Shown: piece after piece, positions 20,924 through 22,855 of the stretch
Layout of the letters: each line of letters starts with the position of its first letter
Position numbering within the stretch: the first letter of the stretch is position 1
Assembly: GCA_050010115.1 (NCBI GenBank)
Contig: JBEKLQ010000067.1
Location: 1-22,855 of the forward strand
Length of the DNA stretch: 22,855 nt
Reading direction: 5' to 3'
DNA from: JAKACA01 sp050010115
GTDB lineage: Bacteria > Actinomycetota > Acidimicrobiia > Acidimicrobiales > Bog-793
Made by a program: the position numbers and the translations under genes
Notes under the pieces: model-generated
Seen by the model: only the letters and a program-made list of their open reading frames with translations
Database searches by the model: none
What the model was told of the DNA's origin: nothing

Positions 20924-22459
20924 ATGTCACAGACGATCGACCCTGCGGGTGGGACAACGCCGGGCACCGGTAGCGGCGACGAGCACGACCTGGCGTCGTT
21001 CGGGTACAAGCAGGAGTTGAAGAGATCGTTGGGTTTCTTCAGCTCCTTCGCGGCAGCGTTCAGTTACATCTCACCGTCCACGGGCATCTTCACTCTGTTC
21101 GCGCTGGGGTTGACAACGATCGGCGGTGTGTTCATCTGGTCGTGGCCGATCGTCGCAGCCGGGCAGTTCATCATCGCCCTGAACTTCGCCGAGATCTCCA
21201 GCCACTTCCCGATCGCCGGATCCGTCTTCCAGTGGACCAAGTACCTGGCGGGTCCCACCTACGCCTGGTTCAGCGGCTGGATCTACCTGATCGCCGGGAT
21301 CCTGACTACAACGGCCGTCCTCGTCACGTTCCCGCTGGCGTTCATCCCGGCCCTCAACCTCATGGGTTGGAACCTCAACGCCGCCAGCCTGTCGAACCAG
21401 CGATGGATCGCACTCATCCTGCTCGTCGTCGTGCTCGTGCTCAACATCTACTCGGTCAAGCTCGTCTCGATCATCAACAACACCGGCGTCCTCTTCGAGA
21501 TCCTGGGCATGGTCGTGTTCGCCGTGATCCTCATCATCTTCCACCACCACCAGAGCGCATCGATCGTGACGAACAGCGGAGGTCTCCCGGTCCACTTCGG
21601 GTCATTCTTCGCCGCCATGTTCATGAGCTTGTTCGTGATCTACGGCTTCGACACGGCGTCCACACTGGCCGAGGAGACGAACGACCCGCGGCGCAGAGCT
21701 CCCCAGGCAGTGCTCACCTCGGTCGCCGGCGCTTTCGTCATCGGTGGCATCTTCCTGTTCGCCTTGCTGATTGCGATTCCCAACCTCGGCCAAGCGATCA
21801 AGGGTGCCTGGGGGCCGGCGACGATCATCGAGGCGAACTTCTCCAAGCCGTTGGCAACGATCTACCTGCTGATCGTCTCGGCCGCCATCTTGGTGTGCTG
21901 CATGTGCATCATGACGGCGACGATCCGCCTGTGCTTCGGCATGGCACGGGACAACAACCTGCCGTTCTCGAAGGGCGTCTCCAAGGTGAGCCACACGCTG
22001 CACACGCCGGTCACGGCCTGCATCGTCGTGGGAGTCCTCTCGGCCGTGCCGATGATCAAGTACGCCGGCGCCGGCTACGTCGCCATCGCCGCCACCGGCA
22101 TGATCTACCTGAGCTACTTCCTCGGCAACCTCGCCTCGATGCGGGCTCGCCTGAGGGGCTGGCCGAAGGCGAGCACGCCCTTCAAGCTCGGTAAATGGGG
22201 CCCCGTGGTCAACGCGTTGGGTCTGGTGTACGGCGGGGCGATGCTCATCAACTTCGCCTGGCCGCGGGCGGCGAGCAACCCGACGCCGAATCAGACGCTC
22301 GGCTCGTTGAGCCTCGGGATCGGTTTCCTCAACAAGATCCCGATCCTCTACACCGTGCTCGGTGTCGTGCTCATCATCGGCATCCTGTACTACGCGCTCG
22401 GCCAGCGCAGGAAGCACCTGCCCCCTGTCCAGATCCCGTCGGAGACCGGACAGCCCTAG
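20924..22459 (+). CDS. APC-family amino acid/amine permease
   Basis: A 511-residue transporter of the amino acid-polyamine-organocation superfamily with about 12 membrane helices and hydrophilic termini. The N-terminal FGYKQELKRSLGFFSSFAAAFSYISPSTGIF is the typical substrate-binding helix 1 region, and helix 6 has IYGFDTASTLAEETNDPRR, the conserved Glu-rich loop of this group. The closest resemblance is to the eukaryotic-like GABA/choline (Uga4/BAT1) and bacterial amino-acid permease branch, so uptake of GABA, another omega-amino acid or an amine is likely; the exact substrate is inference. A strong GAGGGGGA precedes ATG 20924. Its promoter carries a HutC-type operator. It is convergent with the GntR gene, sharing the CTAG stop. 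Confidence 0.88.
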   Translation: MSQTIDPAGGTTPGTGSGDEHDLASFGYKQELKRSLGFFSSFAAAFSYISPSTGIFTLFALGLTTIGGVFIWSWPIVAAGQFIIALNFAEISSHFPIAGSVFQWTKYLAGPTYAWFSGWIYLIAGILTTTAVLVTFPLAFIPALNLMGWNLNAASLSNQRWIALILLVVVLVLNIYSVKLVSIINNTGVLFEILGMVVFAVILIIFHHHQSASIVTNSGGLPVHFGSFFAAMFMSLFVIYGFDTASTLAEETNDPRRRAPQAVLTSVAGAFVIGGIFLFALLIAIPNLGQAIKGAWGPATIIEANFSKPLATIYLLIVSAAILVCCMCIMTATIRLCFGMARDNNLPFSKGVSKVSHTLHTPVTACIVVGVLSAVPMIKYAGAGYVAIAATGMIYLSYFLGNLASMRARLRGWPKASTPFKLGKWGPVVNALGLVYGGAMLINFAWPRAASNPTPNQTLGSLSLGIGFLNKIPILYTVLGVVLIIGILYYALGQRRKHLPPVQIPSETGQP

Positions 22460-22855
22460 TGGGTCGGGACGTCGAAGCTCCAGACGACGACCCGAGTCCG
22501 ATCGCCGAGGAAGAGGTCTGTCGCATGTTCGACCGGCATCCCCTCGGCGTCGAAGGCGGTGCGCTCCACGAGCAACAGCGGAGTCCCATTCGCAACTCCG
22601 AGGAGCTTCGCCGCCCGGCGATCCGCTGCGACGGCGTCGAGCACCTCGCGGGCGTGAGTGGGCCGGCGCCCCCAGCGGTCGCCGAGCAAGCCGTACAGCG
22701 ACTCGTCGAGCGGCTCATCGAGCAGACCGGGGAAAGCCGCCGCTGGGAACGACGAGCACTCCAGCAGCACCGGCGTGCCGCTGGCGAACCGGAGCCGCTG
22801 GACCTCGAACACCGGAGCGGCTTCGGCGAGAACCAGCCCGGCGGCCACGGCCGCC
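22456..22855 (-). CDS. GntR-family (HutC subfamily) regulator, C-terminal part
   Basis: The minus-strand frame is open to the right edge (Ala-Ala codons precede the GTG at 22848), so the gene is cut by the window and the N-terminal DNA-binding domain is missing. The visible 133 residues form a UTRA effector domain: VFEVQRLRFASGTPVLLECSSFP, the ESLYGLLGDRWG helix, LLGVANGTPLLLVERTAFDAEGMPVEH, and a closing DRTRVVVWSF strand. This domain defines the HutC subgroup. Its stop codon overlaps that of the permease. It is the obvious candidate to bind the GTGTAGAC site upstream of the permease, with a transported compound or metabolite as inducer. Confidence 0.88.
   Translation of the reverse strand, partial: AAVAAGLVLAEAAPVFEVQRLRFASGTPVLLECSSFPAAAFPGLLDEPLDESLYGLLGDRWGRRPTHAREVLDAVAADRRAAKLLGVANGTPLLLVERTAFDAEGMPVEHATDLFLGDRTRVVVWSFDVPTH

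Noticed and set aside
1..22855. Defence system, prophage, transposon or integrative element
   Set aside because: No integrase, transposase, toxin-antitoxin, nuclease/helicase pair, tRNA-linked att site or abrupt coding-composition change was seen; the only AT-rich island is the short one at 7978-8032.

Overview
The window is GC-rich DNA with strong G/C bias at third codon positions and frequent GTG starts. It has at least five putative start regions in which a TANNNT -10 box lies 5-7 nt from the start codon. This, plus an NDMA-dependent alcohol dehydrogenase, a mycobacterial-type GabT and CYP124/125/142-type P450 features, points to a high-GC actinomycete. My guess is an Acidimicrobiia-like lineage, but the sequence alone does not settle it. 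I see no tRNA, rRNA, CRISPR array, insertion sequence or phage gene, and no stretch over 300 bases lacks a gene.

Left part (1-7877), mostly unrelated housekeeping or accessory genes: the N-terminus of a lipoprotein with a Thr/Pro linker (-, cut by the window edge), a double-hotdog thioesterase (-), a small CopD-like membrane protein (+), a short amidase-signature enzyme (-), a Fur-family regulator (+), a cytochrome P450 (+), an orphan hypothetical protein (-), a membrane-anchored DUF3048 protein (+) and a saccharopine/lysine-dehydrogenase-like protein (+).

Central part (8070-17607), an amine and omega-amino-acid catabolic region: mmsA-like CoA-acylating semialdehyde dehydrogenase and patD-like aminobutyraldehyde dehydrogenase (one minus-strand operon); a divergent PuuB-like FAD amine oxidase; gabT; a divergent Lrp/AsnC regulator; a class III omega-aminotransferase; and a malonyl-CoA-synthetase-like ligase overlapping it. 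Together they could take a diamine or omega-amino acid through aminoaldehyde, amino acid and semialdehyde to acyl-CoA. A succinate-semialdehyde dehydrogenase is absent while an MMSDH-type enzyme is present, so a C3 route (beta-alanine to malonate semialdehyde to acetyl-CoA) is completed better within the window than a C4 route through GABA.

Right part (17657-22855): uppP, a glutathione peroxidase and arfB (housekeeping), then an NDMA-dependent (mycofactocin-type) alcohol dehydrogenase, an APC amino-acid permease and, convergent with it, the C-terminal UTRA half of a HutC-type GntR regulator that runs off the right edge.

The most informative noncoding signals are two readable promoter/operator arrangements. 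One is the gabT-lrp divergent region, with overlapping -35 boxes and a 12-bp-arm inverted repeat over the gabT -10. The other is the permease promoter, where a GTNTANAC HutC-type operator overlaps the -35. I did not find a wholly new kind of system. The novelty, if any, lies in the combination and wiring of this amine-catabolic region.
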